A stretch of DNA of 64,000 nucleotides from VRUE01 sp963737575 (GTDB lineage: Bacteria > Actinomycetota > Thermoleophilia > Solirubrobacterales > 70-9). This document shows positions 24,209 to 32,844 of the stretch, in pieces. Within the stretch, counting starts at the first letter, position 1. Each line of letters begins with the position of its first letter. A model generated the notes under the pieces. The model was not told the origin of the DNA, did no database searches, and saw nothing but the letters and a program-made list of their open reading frames with translations. The position numbers and the translations under genes were made by a program. The DNA lies in the NCBI GenBank assembly GCA_963737575.1, contig CAVTTJ010000005.1, forward strand, positions 806,001 to 870,000, given 5' to 3'.

Positions 24209-24469
24209 ATGAGGTTCCGGAGGAAACCGAAAGGGGTGGCAACGGGCGTGAAAATGGACGTCACCGCCACGATCAAGCGGTCGGCCGCGATCGTGATCGG
24301 CATCGCCGGGCTGATCGTCGTCCTGATCCTGGTCTGGATCGGCGGCGAGCTGCACTATCGGAACTGCCTGGCCGAAGTCGATCTGAAGCACCCGGTCGTC
24401 CTCAAGGAGACGGCGACGCAAACGGCTGAACGCGAAGAAGCGATCAACTCCTGCTCGCGCTGGCCCTAG
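24209..24469 (+). CDS. Small membrane protein (86 aa)
   Basis: A single helix (AAIVIGIAGLIVVLILVWIG) follows a basic N-terminus, and the C-terminal 40 residues (ELHYRNCLAEVDLKHPVVLK) are probably outside the cytoplasm, with two cysteines that could pair. TAGCCT at 24192-24197 may be the -10 box. An internal ATG at 24254 is an alternative start. It has no known family. Confidence 0.55.
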   Translation: MRFRRKPKGVATGVKMDVTATIKRSAAIVIGIAGLIVVLILVWIGGELHYRNCLAEVDLKHPVVLKETATQTAEREEAINSCSRWP

Positions 24470-24478
24470 AGCCGGCGG

Positions 24479-26116
24479 TCAGCGCAGAACGATGCTGACC
24501 TTTTTCAGGGTCCTACTGCCGCCGGCTCCGATCGCCGCGACTTCGAGCGCGGCACGGACCCTACGGCCTGCATTCCTCGCGTCCCTGGCACGATCGAAGA
24601 CCGTCTTCTTCATCTTCAACCGCATCTCGACCGGGATGCCGGCCGCCTCCGAGCTCAGTCGCACCACGCTCATGCCGGGCGGCTTGCACGCTTGCGGATC
24701 GCAGGCAAGCATGGAGCTTCTCGAGGCGCCGCCCTGCGGTTTCGATATCCGCAGACCGCCGCTCGCTCGCAGGTCGCAGGTCTCGTCGCAGGTCGCGACC
24801 ACGTTGACGTAGCGGCGAAGCTTCTGCGACCCCCCCTTGACCGTCAGGCCCGGTGGCGTCTTGTCGCCGTTGGGCCCGGGGGGAGGGCGTTCAGGTGGCG
24901 GCGGACAAGTGCAAGCGATAGGCGTCGGACACGCGGCGCCGGCTTCGGCAGAGGACGCGACGCGGTAGGCCATCTCGGTCGTCAGCACGTAGACGCAGCC
25001 GCGCGAGTCTTCCCCGAAACCGCGCAGCTGGCCTTCGGGGATCGAGATCCCGGCCGGCTGCGGGTCGGCGCCCGGGGCGCTCAGGTTGAGGGTCCTCAGA
25101 TCGGTGCGGCAGAGGTCCCCGTAGAGGTAGCGGCCGGTCAGCCCGGTCAACCGTTGGTCGCGGACGACGTATCCGCCGAGGATCGCGCAGCCGGTGGTCT
25201 CTTCGGAGGGGCCGCTGTGCGGGTACTCGAAGACGGGTTCAGTCAGTCCCGGTTGTGGGGGCGGCGAGGGACAGAACCCCTCGCAGATCGGCCAGCCGAG
25301 GTTGGCGCCGGCGAGGGTGGTGGCCGCCGGGGTCCCGGTCGGGAGGCCGACGTCGACCTCCTCCCAGGTCCCCTCGCCGACGTCTCCGACAACCAGTTCG
25401 CCGTCGGGGCCGAACGACGCGCGGTAGGGATTGCGCAGCCCGATCGAGTAGATCGCCGACTTGAAGTCTTCGGGGAAGGTCGGGTTCGACTCCGGCACGC
25501 TGTATGTCGGTTCCCCGGGTGGGTTGCCGGGGTCGATCCGCAGGACCTTGCCGTAGAAGTTGTTGATGGACTGGGCGTTCGAGCTGTTGGCGTCGTCGCC
25601 CAGCGTGATGTAGAGGAGCCCTTCGGGCCCGAACATGATCTGGCCGCCGTTGTGGTTGCCGGCGCCGTGCTCGGTCGAGAAGACGAGCCGCGCCGAGCTC
25701 TCATTGGCGACATTGGGGTCCGCGGAGCGGTGGTACTCGACGATCCGGATCTGGCCCGCTTCGGCTTCCGGGTCGAGTTCGTCGGGGCCGGCGGCGACGG
25801 TGAAGACGTAGAAGAGGCCGCTGGTCGCGTAGTCGGGGGGGAAGGCGATCGATAGAAGCCCGCGCTCGACGTCGGTGTCGACGTTGGGCACCGTGAGGAA
25901 TGGTTTCGCCAGCAGTTCCCCGTTTTCGACGATTCGCACGCCGCCTCCGCGTTCGACGATGAAGACGCGCGGGTCGGCGGGGGGCGAGGTGGCGAAGACC
26001 GGTTCGCTGGCGAAGGAGCCGGGCGAGGCGAGTGGGACGAGCGTCGCGGCCGAGGCGGCGCCCGGCAGCAACATCAGCGCCGCCAGTGCGGCGAGGATTG
26101 CTCCCCTGCATCTCAT
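24479..26116 (-). CDS. Secreted glucose/sorbosone dehydrogenase-like beta-propeller protein
   Basis: From ATG 26116 the protein has a signal peptide (ILAALAALMLLPGAASAA). Residues 30-400 form a six-bladed propeller of the GSDH/HHIP type: VFIVERGGGVRIVENG, ERGLLSIAFPPDY, HGAGNHNGGQIMFGPEGLLY, IYSIGLRNPYRASFGPDGEL. Relatives use PQQ to oxidise sugars outside the cell; PQQ synthesis genes are not in the window. A Cys/Pro-rich linker (about residue 410) leads to a C-terminal beta domain with paired cysteines. TACCTT on the minus strand (26125-26130) ends eight bases before the start. The gene is divergent from cysK with 38 bp between starts. Confidence 0.85.
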   Translation of the reverse strand: MRCRGAILAALAALMLLPGAASAATLVPLASPGSFASEPVFATSPPADPRVFIVERGGGVRIVENGELLAKPFLTVPNVDTDVERGLLSIAFPPDYATSGLFYVFTVAAGPDELDPEAEAGQIRIVEYHRSADPNVANESSARLVFSTEHGAGNHNGGQIMFGPEGLLYITLGDDANSSNAQSINNFYGKVLRIDPGNPPGEPTYSVPESNPTFPEDFKSAIYSIGLRNPYRASFGPDGELVVGDVGEGTWEEVDVGLPTGTPAATTLAGANLGWPICEGFCPSPPPQPGLTEPVFEYPHSGPSEETTGCAILGGYVVRDQRLTGLTGRYLYGDLCRTDLRTLNLSAPGADPQPAGISIPEGQLRGFGEDSRGCVYVLTTEMAYRVASSAEAGAACPTPIACTCPPPPERPPPGPNGDKTPPGLTVKGGSQKLRRYVNVVATCDETCDLRASGGLRISKPQGGASRSSMLACDPQACKPPGMSVVRLSSEAAGIPVEMRLKMKKTVFDRARDARNAGRRVRAALEVAAIGAGGSRTLKKVSIVLR

Positions 26117-26154
26117 CGCCCTCAAAGGTAGCGATGCCGGGCGATACTTCCCCG

Positions 26155-27078
26155 ATGCGAATTCATGCGGAGGCATCGGAGACGGTCGGCGGCACGCCGC
26201 TCGTCGCGCTGCGGCGGCTCGGTGAGGGCGTCGGCGCCGAGGTCTGCGCCAAGCTCGAGTACCTCAACCCCGGCGGCTCGGTCAAGGACCGGATCGGGGT
26301 CGCGATGATCGACGCCGCCGAGGAGGCGGGTGAGATCGCCCCCGGCCGAACGGTGATCGTCGAGCCGACCAGCGGCAACACCGGAATCGCTCTGGCGATG
26401 GTCTGCGCGGCACGCGGCTACGAGCTGATCCTGACGATGCCCGAGGGGATGAGCCGCGAGCGGGCGAAGCTGCTGCGCGCGTACGGAGCCGAGGTCCGCG
26501 AGACCCCCTCGATGGGAGGGATGAACGAGGCTGTCGAGCTCGCCGAGCGGATCCGGGACCAGCGCAAGGGGTTCATGCCGCAGCAGTTCTCCAACCCCGC
26601 GAACCCCGAGATCCACCGCCGTACCACCGCCGAGGAGATCTGGAACGACTGCGACGGGGAGATCGGCGCCTTCGTCACCGGCGCCGGGACCGGGGGGACG
26701 ATCACCGGCGTCGGCCGGATGCTGCGCGAGCGCAGCCCCGAGACGCTGGTCGTCGCCGTCGAGCCGGCGACCTCGCCGGTTCTCTCCGGCGGCGCACCCG
26801 GCCCGCACAAGATCCAGGGAATCGGTCCGGGCTTCGTCCCCGAGGTCCTCGACCGCTCGGTCATCGACGAGGTGATGACCGTCGACGACGAGGAGGCGCT
26901 CGAGACCGCCCGCCTCGCGGCCCGCAAGGAGGGCATCCTGGCCGGGATCTCGGCCGGGGCGAACATCAGGGCGGCGCTCGAGGTCGCCGGGCGGCCTGAC
27001 CTTGCCGGGAAGCGGGTCGTGACGATCGTCTGCGACTCGGGCGAGCGCTACGTGTCCCTACCCTTCTTTGCACCGTGA
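26155..27078 (+). CDS. cysK: Cysteine synthase (O-acetylserine sulfhydrylase)
   Basis: CysK makes cysteine from O-acetylserine and sulfide using PLP. The 307-residue protein has NPGGSVKDRIG (Schiff-base lysine), EPTSGNTGIALAM (substrate loop), GAGTGGTITGVGRML (phosphate loop) and GISAGANIRAAL. I chose ATG 26155, which gives the usual N-terminus ending in VGGTPLVALRRL. The stop overlaps the cysE GTG (27075-27078), so CysK and CysE are translationally coupled. They form the cysteine synthase complex in other bacteria. Confidence 0.95.
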   Translation: MRIHAEASETVGGTPLVALRRLGEGVGAEVCAKLEYLNPGGSVKDRIGVAMIDAAEEAGEIAPGRTVIVEPTSGNTGIALAMVCAARGYELILTMPEGMSRERAKLLRAYGAEVRETPSMGGMNEAVELAERIRDQRKGFMPQQFSNPANPEIHRRTTAEEIWNDCDGEIGAFVTGAGTGGTITGVGRMLRERSPETLVVAVEPATSPVLSGGAPGPHKIQGIGPGFVPEVLDRSVIDEVMTVDDEEALETARLAARKEGILAGISAGANIRAALEVAGRPDLAGKRVVTIVCDSGERYVSLPFFAP

Positions 27079-27806
27079 TCGAGGCACTGAACAGGGTGCT
27101 GCGCGAGGTTCGGGCCGACGTCAGGGCCGCCCGCGAGCGCGACCCCGCCTCGAAGGGCGTCTCGACATTCGAGATCCTGACCGGGTGGGCGGGGGTTCAG
27201 GCGCTGCTCGCCCACCGCATCGCCCACGCCCTGCACGGAGCTGGAGTTCCGATCATCCCGCGGACGATCGCCTACCTGAGCCGCGCGATCACGGGGGTCG
27301 AGATCCACCCGGCCGCTCGGATCGGCGACGAGCTCTTCATCGACCACGGATCCGGCGTCGTGATCGGCGAGACGGCCGAAATCGGCGAGCGGGTGACCCT
27401 CTACCAGGGGGTGACCCTCGGCGGAACCGGTTTCCAGCCCGGGAAGCGCCACCCTACGCTCGGCGACTACGTCACCGTCGGCTCGGGGGCGAAGCTGCTC
27501 GGCCCGATCTCGGTCGGCGACGGGGCCAAGATCGGCGCCAACACCGTCGTCGTCGAGGACGTCCCGCCCGGGTCGACCGTCGTCGGCAACCCGGGCCATC
27601 CGGTACGGGTCGAAGGGCGGCGGGTCGAAGGCCCCGACACGGACTGGATCCACCTCCCGGACCCGATCGCCGAGGCGATCAAGCGGCTCTCGGAGCGGAT
27701 CGCGGACGTCGAGCGGCGCCTCGCCGAGCTCGACGGCGACGGCCGGCGGACCGCCGAGGAGCCCGAGCCGCAGCCCCGGACCGGGCGCTCCTCGGCCGGA
27801 GGCTGA
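27075..27806 (+). CDS. cysE: Serine O-acetyltransferase
   Basis: CysE acetylates serine for cysteine synthesis. The 243-residue protein has an N-terminal helical part (ILTGWAGVQALLAHRIAHAL) and the left-handed beta-helix with hexapeptide repeats (IGDELFIDHGSGVVIGETAE, VTLGGTGFQPGKRHPTLGDY). The C-terminal 60 residues after the helix are extended, with a helical IKRLSERIADVERRLAELDG segment. The usual C-terminal Ile that docks in the CysK active site is not present; the end is Gly-rich (SSAGG), so complex formation may differ. Confidence 0.94.
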   Translation: MIEALNRVLREVRADVRAARERDPASKGVSTFEILTGWAGVQALLAHRIAHALHGAGVPIIPRTIAYLSRAITGVEIHPAARIGDELFIDHGSGVVIGETAEIGERVTLYQGVTLGGTGFQPGKRHPTLGDYVTVGSGAKLLGPISVGDGAKIGANTVVVEDVPPGSTVVGNPGHPVRVEGRRVEGPDTDWIHLPDPIAEAIKRLSERIADVERRLAELDGDGRRTAEEPEPQPRTGRSSAGG

Positions 27807-27824
27807 GCCTTCCGCCACTCCCTC

Positions 27825-27830
27825 TATTCT
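27825..27830 (+). promoter_or_regulatory. -10-like hexamer for pcrA
   Basis: TATTCT ends nine bases before ATG 27840, and no Shine-Dalgarno is evident. The transcript is predicted to be almost leaderless. Confidence 0.4.
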
Positions 27831-27839
27831 CGGCTGGAG

Positions 27840-30800
27840 ATGCTTCAGACCGAGCCGGAGACCCCGAATGACCCCGCCGGCGGCTCCGACGCCGCCCCGA
27901 CCGAGGTCGGCGCCGACCGCACCGAGCGGCTGCTGGCCGAGCTCAATGGGCCGCAGCGCGAGGCCGTCCTACATGGCGAGGGGCCGCTGCTGGTCGTCGC
28001 CGGAGCCGGGTCCGGCAAGACCCGGGTCCTGACCCGCCGGATCGCCTACCTGCTCGCGACCGGCGCCGCCCGGCCGGGCGAGATCCTCGCCATCACATTC
28101 ACCAACAAAGCGGCCTCGGAGATGCGCGAGCGCGTCACCGAGCTGGTCGGGCGCTCGACCCGGGCGATGTGGGTGATGACCTTCCACTCGGCCTGCGCGC
28201 GGATGCTCCGCGCCGACGCCGAGCGCCTCGGCTACTCGCGGAGCTTCACGATCTACGACGAGTCTGACTCGCTGCGGATGCTGAAACGGTGCACCGAGGA
28301 GCTCGGGATCGACCCCAAGCGCTACCCGCCCCGCGCGATCCGGGCCCAGATCTCCGGCGCCAAGAACCAGTTGATCGACGTCGACACCTTCACCCAGTCG
28401 GCGCGCGACAACACCTTCGAAGAGACCGTCGCCGCGGCATACGCGCTCTACGAGAAACGGATGCTGGCGGCGAACGCGATGGACTTCGACGACCTCCTGG
28501 TCCGCATCGTCAACGCGCTGGAGCTCTTCGAGGAGGTCCGCAACCGCTGGCGGAACACCTTCCGCCAGGTCCTCGTCGACGAGTACCAGGACACCAACCG
28601 GGCCCAGTACCGGCTCCTGCAGCTGCTCACCGCCGAGCACGGCAATTTGATGGTCGTGGGCGACGAGGATCAGTGCCTGGTCGAGGGCACCCTCGTCACG
28701 ATGGGAGATGGCTCGCGGCGACCGATCGAGGAGCTGGGGGAAGGCGACGAGGTCATGTCGTGTCACGGCAGCGCTGACTTTCGCCCCGCCAGGGTGAGCG
28801 GGGTCTTCAAGGCGTGGGAGGCCGACGGGATCGAGATTGCGACCCGCGCGGGCCGACGCATTGTGAGCACCCCCGAGCACATGCATTTCGCCGGATACCG
28901 GCTCGGGACGACCCCCCAGATGCACCTCGCCTATTTGATGTGGAAGCGGGGGGTCGGCTTCCGGGTCGGGACCTCGCGTGTACACCCAGCGCGGGAAAGG
29001 GCAGGTTGGCATCCGCCAGCGATGTCTGCACGAGCATGCCGACGCGGTCTGGGTGATCTCGGCGCACGCCACCGATGCAGAGGCGCGGGCAGCGGAGGTG
29101 ACGCTCTCGCTTCGCTATGGGCTGCCGATGATTCCGTTCAAGCGCCGAAAATCGGCAACCGGGAAGAGCCTGATCGGGAACCAGGCGTTGATCGATCGGA
29201 TTTTCACGTCGCTGGACACCGATGCCGGGGGGCGCCGCCTGATCGAAGACGAGGGCCTCAGCCTGCAGCACCCGCATCACGTCGCTGCGACTTCGGACGG
29301 GCGGCGCAGGGTCCTGAGGGTGACTCTTTGCGCGGAGCGTCGCGGAGAAAGGGCGATGCATCGAATTGCGCTCGTGGGTCGTGATTCCGAGGGTCGGCAG
29401 GCACTTGAGGTAATTGGGCTGAAGACCCGCGAGGCGAAGCCGAACTCGAGCTCGTGGCGATTCGAGACGGTCGTCAAGGACTTCGGCGAGGCGGTCCGCA
29501 TGGCCGGGGACATAAAGTCGGCGCTGGACGTCGACGTCCAATTTCTGGGCCGCATGGGGGAGAAGCAGAGCGGCAGAATCATCGGAAACTCCCTGCCCTG
29601 CATCCCAGCGGCCTCGGTTCGCCCAGGGATGACGATGTTCTCCGAAGACGGCGGCTACGACGCCGTCGAGTCGGTCGAGCGGATCGAGTTGGATAGACCC
29701 GTCTACGACATCAATGTCGACGGAACGCACAATTTCGTCGCAAACGGGCTGGTGACGCACAACTCGGTCTACGGGTTCAGGCACGCCGACATTCGCAACA
29801 TCCTCGACTTCGAGCGCGACTTCCCCGAGGCCGAGGTCGTCAAGCTCGAGCAGAACTACCGCTCGACGCAGACGATCCTCTCCGCCGCCAACGCGGTCGT
29901 CGACCGCAACCGCCAGCGCCGGCCGAAGCACCTCTGGACCGACCTCGAGGGAGGCGAGCCGGTGCGGCTCTCCGAGCTCTCCGACGAGCACGAGGAGGCG
30001 CGCTGGGTCGCCGGCGAGATCGAGCGGCTCGGCGAGGAGGACGGGGTGAGGCGGGAGGACGTCGCCGTCTTCTACCGGACCAACGCGATGAGCCGGGTCC
30101 TCGAGGACACGCTCGTCCGCTTCGAGCTTCCCTACCAGGTGATCGGCGGGACCAAGTTCTACGAGCGGGCCGAGATCAAGGACGCGGTCGCCTACCTGAG
30201 CCTCCTGGTCAACCCCTCCGACCAGGTCTCCTTCGGGCGGGTGGTCAACTCCCCCCGGCGCGGGATCGGGAAAACGAGCCAGGGCCGGCTCGCATCGCAC
30301 GCGAACACGACCGGGCAGCCGATCTGGGAGGTCGCCGGGGCGGTCGAGGAGGTCCCGGGGATGGGAGCGGCGGCGATCAGGGCGATCGCCCGCTTCCACG
30401 AGACGATGGAGGGCCTCCGCGGTCGTGCCGATGAAAGCCCGGTCGCCGAGCTGCTCGAGGCGACCCTGCGCGAGACCGGCTACCTCGACGCCCTCGCCGC
30501 CGAGCGCACGGTCGAGGCCGAAGGACGGGCCGAGAATCTCGAGGAGCTGGTCGGGGTGGCGGCGGAGTTCGACGCCAACCGCGCGCTCGAGGGCGAGGGC
30601 GACCTCTCACCGCTGGAGGAGTTCCTCCAGCAGATCTCCCTCTACACCGAGCAGGACGGGCTGCGGGACGAGTCGGTGATCACCCTGATGACCCTCCACA
30701 ACGCGAAGGGTCTCGAGTACGACACGGTCTTCATCGTCGGCTGCGAGGACGGCGCCTTCCCCCACATGCGGGCGCTCGAAGAGGGCGGGGAGGAAGAGGA

Positions 30801-31191
30801 GCGCCGCCTCTGCTACGTCGGGATCACCCGCGCCAGGCGCCGCCTGTACATGACATGGACCCGCGAACGGCGCCTGTTCGGGCGGGCCGAGCGCAACTTG
30901 CCGTCACGGTTCGTCGACGAGCTGCCGGCTGAGCTGACCGAGCGCCACTCGAGTGCCGTGGGAGCCGGCGGCCTCGGCTTCGGCGGCGGGGTGGGCGGGC
31001 CGTCGGCCCCGGCGCCGATCGACCCGGGCCCGACGCTCGAGCTGCGGACCGGCGATGACGTAGTGCATGCGTCGTTCGGCGAGGGCGTCGTCACCGGCGT
31101 CGAGGCGGGCGGCGTGGTCATCGTCCGCTTCGCCGAGGACGGCACCGAGCGCAAGCTGATGGCCGACTACGCGCCGATCCGAAAGCGGTAG
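27840..31191 (+). CDS. pcrA: UvrD/PcrA-type DNA helicase interrupted by an intein; one extra base
   Basis: This superfamily 1A helicase unwinds DNA in repair and plasmid replication. Walker A is GAGSGKT (about residues 55-61), motif II is VDEYQDTN, and motif III is split: VVGDEDQ before and SVYGFRHAD after an inserted intein (28674-29763). Motifs IV-VI follow (EQNYRSTQTIL, VITLMTLHNAKGLEYD, YVGITRARRRLYM), and the C-terminus ends with a Tudor-like domain (VVHASFGEGVVTGVE, IVRFAEDG). One extra base inside the intein near 28977 breaks the frame; removing it gives 1116 residues, of which 363 are intein and 753 mature helicase. I treat the shift as a likely sequence error. Confidence 0.92.
28674..29763 (+). 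other. Intein in PcrA motif III, one extra base
   Basis: The intein begins with Cys1 (CLVEGTLVTMGDGSRRPIEE, block A) and shows block B (RIVSTPEHMHF) and the C-terminal blocks (VYDINVDGTHNFVANGLV and the final His-Asn). The +1 residue is Ser. The insertion lies between Gln and Ser of motif III (DEDQ/SVYGF), a functionally critical helicase motif. Between the splicing blocks, about 230 residues include AYLMWKRGVGFRVGTS, IRQRCLHEHADAVWVIS and EARAAEVTLSLRYGLP. No LAGLIDADG motif is visible. The layout is faintly like a GIY-YIG nuclease core, an untested idea. Confidence 0.85.
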
Positions 31192-31196
31192 CGGCG

Positions 31197-32045
31197 GTGG
31201 CGGCGGAGATCATCGACGGCAAGGCTGTCGCCGCCGCGGTGCGCGCGCGGGTCGCGGATGAGGTGAGGGCGTTCGAGTCCGAGCACGGCAGGGCGCCGGC
31301 GCTGGCGACCGTCCTCGTCGGCGAGGACCCCGCATCCGAGGTCTACATCCGCAACAAGCGGCGCGCCTGCGAGGAGGTCGGAATCGACTCGATCCATCAC
31401 GGGTTGCCGGCGGATACCGGCGAGGAGGAGCTGCTCGACCTGGTCGTCGGCCTCGGCCTCGACGATGCGGTCGACGGGATCCTCGTCCAGCTCCCGGTTC
31501 CCGACCAGATCGACCCCGATCGCGTCGTCGCAACGATCGATCCCGGCAAGGACGTCGACGGCCTGACCCCGGTCAACGCAGGCCTCCTCGCCCACGGAAC
31601 TCCCGGGCTGACGCCCTGCACGCCGGCCGGTGTGATGGAGCTTCTTCACACGCAGGGCGTCGACCTCGAAGGAGCCGAGGCGGTGGTCGTCGGCCGCTCG
31701 AAGCTCGTCGGCGTGCCGATCGCGCGCCTGCTCCTGGCCGCGAACGCGACGGTCACGATCTGCCACTCGCGGACGCGGGACCTTCCGGCCGTTTGCAGGC
31801 GCGCGGACGTCCTGGTCGCCGCGGTCGGGGTGCCGCGGCTGCTCGGCGCCGACGCGATCAAGCCCGGCGCGGTCGTCATCGACGTCGGGATGAACCGGAC
31901 CGAGGACGGGCTCAGCGGCGACGTCGACTTCGAGGCTGCGGCGGAGGTGGCCGCGGCGATAACGCCGGTGCCCGGTGGCGTCGGGCCGATGACGATCGCG
32001 ATGCTGCTCGTCAACACCGTCGCTGCCGCCCGGGCCCGGGTGTAG
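31197..32045 (+). CDS. folD: Methylenetetrahydrofolate dehydrogenase / cyclohydrolase
   Basis: FolD interconverts 5,10-methylene- and 10-formyl-tetrahydrofolate. The 282-residue protein from GTG 31197 has ATVLVGEDPASEVYIRNKRR with the catalytic-type Lys, GILVQLPVP, DPGKDVDGLTPVNAG, PCTPAGVMELL, the NADP-site GRSKLVGVPIARLL and the C-terminal TPVPGGVGPMTIAMLL. It starts five bases after the pcrA stop and is probably co-transcribed. Confidence 0.95.
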   Translation: MAAEIIDGKAVAAAVRARVADEVRAFESEHGRAPALATVLVGEDPASEVYIRNKRRACEEVGIDSIHHGLPADTGEEELLDLVVGLGLDDAVDGILVQLPVPDQIDPDRVVATIDPGKDVDGLTPVNAGLLAHGTPGLTPCTPAGVMELLHTQGVDLEGAEAVVVGRSKLVGVPIARLLLAANATVTICHSRTRDLPAVCRRADVLVAAVGVPRLLGADAIKPGAVVIDVGMNRTEDGLSGDVDFEAAAEVAAAITPVPGGVGPMTIAMLLVNTVAAARARV

Positions 32046-32083
32046 GGTCCGCCCGTCCCCGAATTTCAGGAGGGAGTGAGCTG

Positions 32084-32821
32084 ATGGAACTCGACAGGCT
32101 GAGCACGGGGGAGAAGATCTCGGCGGTCTCCGCGATCCTCCTCTTCATCCTGATGTTCTTCGAATGGTTCGGCGCCAAGGTCTCGAGCGTCCAGGGCTTC
32201 TCGGGCACGATCGAAGGCGCCGGCGGCAGCGCCTGGGACGCGCTCGACGTGATCCCGATCTTCCTGCTGGCGGCGATCGTCGTCGCGATCGCGGTGGCCG
32301 TGATCCGCCTCACCGAGGCCGATATCGAGCCGCCCTTCTCACTCAACACCCTCGTCGCCGTCCTCGGCGGCCTCGCTTTCCTGCTGATCCTCTACCGGAT
32401 CATCGATCCGCCCGGCGGCGCCGACTTCGGCGGCGTCTCGGTCGACATCACGCTCAAGTTCTGGATCTTCGTCAGCCTCGCCGCCGCGGCGGGAATCGCC
32501 TACGGCGGCTACACGGCGATGCGCGAGGAAGGGACCTCGTTCGGCGACGCAGCGGACCGCCTCTCCGGTGGGGGCGGCGGCGGCGGCGCGCCGGGCGGGG
32601 GAGGGGGCCATCAGCCACCGCCCCCGCCGCCCGCGGGTCAGGTTCCCGGACAGCAGCCGCCACCCGCACTGCCGGAGCAGCCGGGCCAGCAACCGCCACC
32701 GCCGCCGGCGCCACCGCCCCAACAGCAGCCGCCTCCGCCGCCGGCGCCGGAACAACCCCAGTACCCGCCGCAGCAGCCGCCTCCCCCACCTCCCCAGGGG
32801 CAGCAGCCGCCACCCCAATAG
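32084..32821 (+). CDS. Membrane protein with Gly-rich linker and Pro/Gln-rich tail
   Basis: The 245-residue protein starts at ATG 32084 with a strong AGGAGGGAG upstream. It has four membrane helices (AILLFILMFFEWFG, IFLLAAIVVAIAVAVIRL, TLVAVLGGLAFLLILY, FWIFVSLAAAAGIAYGG) and then a glycine run and an approximately 70-residue tail built of P, Q and G (PPPPPPAGQVPGQQPPP). The tail probably lies in the cytoplasm. There is no known function. The low-complexity repeats in the tail are prone to length variation. Confidence 0.65.
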   Translation: MELDRLSTGEKISAVSAILLFILMFFEWFGAKVSSVQGFSGTIEGAGGSAWDALDVIPIFLLAAIVVAIAVAVIRLTEADIEPPFSLNTLVAVLGGLAFLLILYRIIDPPGGADFGGVSVDITLKFWIFVSLAAAAGIAYGGYTAMREEGTSFGDAADRLSGGGGGGGAPGGGGGHQPPPPPPAGQVPGQQPPPALPEQPGQQPPPPPAPPPQQQPPPPPAPEQPQYPPQQPPPPPPQGQQPPPQ

Positions 32822-32844
32822 GGAGCCGGCGGAAGGACGCCGTC

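Noticed and set aside
28674..29763. Programmed +1 frameshift as an explanation for the five shifts
   Set aside because: The five sites share no slippery motif or structure and occur in unrelated genes at unrelated positions. Sequence error is simpler.
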